6,850 nucleotides of DNA from Bacteroidia bacterium. GTDB taxonomy: Bacteria > Bacteroidota > Bacteroidia > Bacteroidales > UBA12481. The notes under the pieces were generated by a model. That model worked only from the letters and a program-made list of their open reading frames with translations. It had not been told where the DNA came from and searched no databases. The stretch lies in NCBI GenBank assembly GCA_026391235.1, contig JAPLDV010000221.1, positions 1 through 6,850 of the forward strand, written 5' to 3'. Each line of letters opens with the position of its first letter. The first letter of the stretch is position 1. Positions 4,937 to 6,850 of the stretch are shown here, piece after piece. The position numbers and the translations under genes were made by a program.

Positions 4937-6850
4937 TGGATATATCGCACTTCATATTTCGATTCAGGTGGCCGATTGTGATCATCTCCTGGGCAATCTC
5001 TATTGGATTTGCATTGGCAATTCCAAAGATCAAAATCGATCCAGATGTAAAAGCCCTGATTCCAAATACGATGCTGACAAAGGTGAACACTGACAAGATT
5101 GAAAAGATTTTTGGCGGAAGTGATATGATCATGATCCTGATGGACCATGCCGATATTCTTGCTGATTCATCGCTCGACCGGCTACAAAATATTGATGACG
5201 GTTTCCGCCGTCTGCCTCAGATTGAGCGCACTATGTCGGTTTTCAGTCTCAAATCGATCAAGGGATCGGAAGGCACAATGCTGGTCACACCGGCACTTTC
5301 ATATATTCCCCGTACACCGGAAGAGAAGGAGATCATAAGAAAAGAGCTTTCTGATAATGAGTTGGTAATGGGGACAGTCGTTTCAAAAGATTTTAAGCTG
5401 GCAGCAATAATAGGAACCATCCAAACCGGTTCAGACAATAAAGTTCTCCTCGATTCAGTAAAAGCCATTGTTTCGAGATACCCCGGTCAGGAAAAGATCT
5501 ATTACGGAGGCTTTCCGGTTATCAAACAGTCGATTACCGACAATATCGTTAAGGACCTGAAGGTTTTGCTGCCGATGGCCATCCTGCTGATGCTATTCAT
5601 TCTTGCAATTTCCTTCCGCGACTACAAAGGCGTGGTTCTGCCTTTATCAGTGGTTCTCCTGTCGATGGTAGTTTCGGCGGGACTGATACCGTTGCTGGGA
5701 TGGAAATTTGCCCTGGTAACAGTTCTCTTACCGGTTATGATGATTGCCATCGGAAATAATTACGGGATTTACCTGGTGAATCGTTACCATGAAATACTGA
5801 AGCGCGAACCCGCAATCCAAAATGCAAGGCTGATGACCGAGCTATCGAATGCACTGAGCCGGCCCATATTACTGTGCGCTCTCACTACGATAGCCGGTGT
5901 ACTGTCCTTGCTCACTCATATCATCGTGCCAGCCAGGGAGGTCGGTGTGCTGGCTGCTGTCGGGATAACTTGGGCTCTTATTTTGAGTCTGACCTACATA
6001 CCTGCCGCTCTGTCGATCCTTCCACCTTCAAAAGCAAGGTTAAGCAATAACAAGCCGCATATCACTCCTCTCGAGCATTTCCTTTTCAGGTTGGGAGTGG
6101 TCATTTCAAGGAAACCGAAAACCATTCTACTGATAACCGGACTGATCACTCTCATCATTGGTATTGGAGTTGTGAGGATAACAGTTGAAGGGAATACGGT
6201 GAATTTTTTCAGTGCCAAAGATCCCGTCAGGATAACTTCAAATCTGATTGACAAGCATTTCGGCGGATCTCAGTCGATTTCCATTCAATTTGCCGGAGAT
6301 ATAAAGGATCCGGAAATCCTGAACCGGATGCTTTATTATGAAGAAGCGATAAAAAAAGAGAATGGCGTGGGACAGGTCATGTCGGTTGCCTCGATAATCA
6401 GGATAATGAGCAAATCGCTTCTGGACCCGGATGACCCCGGCTACAATGCCATACCGGCTACCCGCGAGGGTGTTGCCCAGTTTCTCGAACTATACGGCAT
6501 GAGTGGTGATCCGTCGGATTTTGAACAGCTGGTTGATTTCAATTATGAGAATGCGCAGCTCCTGGTCCGGATTAATGATGCATCGAGCAGCAATGTACTC
6601 AGCCTGGTAAAATTCATCCGCAAAATCACAGCCGGTGATCAGTCCATTGCCATGATCGGCGGAGTTGGACTGATAGCTGCCGAGCTGACAAACAGTCTGG
6701 TTACCGGACAATGGAGATCTACCCTGATTGCGATGGTTGTGGTTTGCTTTCTGGTTGGCCTGATATTCCGCAAGCGATCGGCAGCCCTGATTGTACTGGT
6801 ACCGCTGGGAATGGCCTGTATCATTCTCTTCGGCATCATGGGTTGGGGAG
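4936..6850 (+). CDS. RND/MMPL-family inner-membrane exporter, N-terminal 638 residues; C-terminus runs off the window
   Basis: An open frame from the ATG at 4936 to the window end. The layout is that of RND superfamily permeases with internal duplication. TM1 is at about residues 10-30; a periplasmic loop spans about 31-205; TM2 208-227, TM3 233-254, TM4 258-280, TM5 309-331 and TM6 336-361 follow; TM7 at 396-413 opens the second half; a second periplasmic loop spans about 414-592; TM8 is at 596-611, and TM9 begins near 616. Seen motifs: MIAIGNNYGIYLVNRYHE (269-286) in and after TM4, SRPILLCALTTIAGVLSLL (308-326), and a TM6 ending SLTYIPAALSIL. This matches MMPL-type 'predicted exporters of the RND superfamily', which use the proton gradient to move lipids or other hydrophobic molecules. 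About 150 residues (TM9-TM12) should lie beyond the edge. The start overlaps the preceding stop by one base (TAATG), implying translational coupling. Where many relatives have an Asp in TM4, Asn274-Asn275 are found. Confidence 0.9.
   Translation, partial: MDISHFIFRFRWPIVIISWAISIGFALAIPKIKIDPDVKALIPNTMLTKVNTDKIEKIFGGSDMIMILMDHADILADSSLDRLQNIDDGFRRLPQIERTMSVFSLKSIKGSEGTMLVTPALSYIPRTPEEKEIIRKELSDNELVMGTVVSKDFKLAAIIGTIQTGSDNKVLLDSVKAIVSRYPGQEKIYYGGFPVIKQSITDNIVKDLKVLLPMAILLMLFILAISFRDYKGVVLPLSVVLLSMVVSAGLIPLLGWKFALVTVLLPVMMIAIGNNYGIYLVNRYHEILKREPAIQNARLMTELSNALSRPILLCALTTIAGVLSLLTHIIVPAREVGVLAAVGITWALILSLTYIPAALSILPPSKARLSNNKPHITPLEHFLFRLGVVISRKPKTILLITGLITLIIGIGVVRITVEGNTVNFFSAKDPVRITSNLIDKHFGGSQSISIQFAGDIKDPEILNRMLYYEEAIKKENGVGQVMSVASIIRIMSKSLLDPDDPGYNAIPATREGVAQFLELYGMSGDPSDFEQLVDFNYENAQLLVRINDASSSNVLSLVKFIRKITAGDQSIAMIGGVGLIAAELTNSLVTGQWRSTLIAMVVVCFLVGLIFRKRSAALIVLVPLGMACIILFGIMGWG

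Noticed and set aside
4669..5148. Minus-strand reading frames of 70-86 codons opposite the DUF2141 gene and the start of the exporter.
   Set aside because: They are antisense to well-supported genes, mutually overlapping and without family features.
5147..5338. A 63-codon plus-strand frame inside the exporter gene.
   Set aside because: It is a shifted-frame shadow of the periplasmic loop of the exporter; the composition is arginine/serine-rich noise.
5994..6839. Three minus-strand frames of 66-86 codons in the right end of the window.
   Set aside because: They lie opposite the continuous exporter frame, which has clear membrane segments and RND motifs throughout.

Overview
The window looks like chromosomal DNA of a member of the Bacteroidota. 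Four things point there: an AraC regulator fused to a multi-helix membrane domain, an FHS-type sugar transporter, no Shine-Dalgarno sequence in front of most genes, and two exact matches to the TAnnTTTG -7 promoter element of that phylum. Base composition and codon use look even across the window. I see no insertion sequence, tRNA, rRNA, CRISPR array or other sign of recent transfer.

Left part, minus strand (1762 down to 1): a two-gene unit. The first gene encodes a 427-residue cytoplasmic iron-sulfur protein with two ferredoxin-type cysteine motifs and two further cysteine arrays. One base after its stop begins an FHS-family major facilitator (FucP/GluP-like), of which only the first 159 residues lie in the window.

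Middle (1763-3015): a 122-base intergenic region carries a short hairpin and a 13-base direct repeat. The second repeat copy overlaps a candidate -7 box for the rightward gene, a membrane-anchored AraC-family regulator of 376 residues with about seven membrane segments and a C-terminal double helix-turn-helix. It is divergent from the iron-sulfur/transporter unit and lies upstream of the rightward envelope operon, so it could regulate either side or itself.

Right part, plus strand (3131-6850): three tightly packed genes. They encode an outer-membrane beta-barrel protein, a small DUF2141 protein that is probably exported, and an RND/MMPL-type inner-membrane exporter cut by the window end (638 codons visible). 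Gaps are 3 bases and then a 1-base TAATG overlap, so the three are very probably co-transcribed. Together they have the parts of an envelope export route: an inner-membrane pump with two large periplasmic domains, a periplasmic accessory and an outer-membrane barrel. The substrate cannot be read from the sequence; a lipid or other hydrophobic molecule is a guess from the exporter superfamily.
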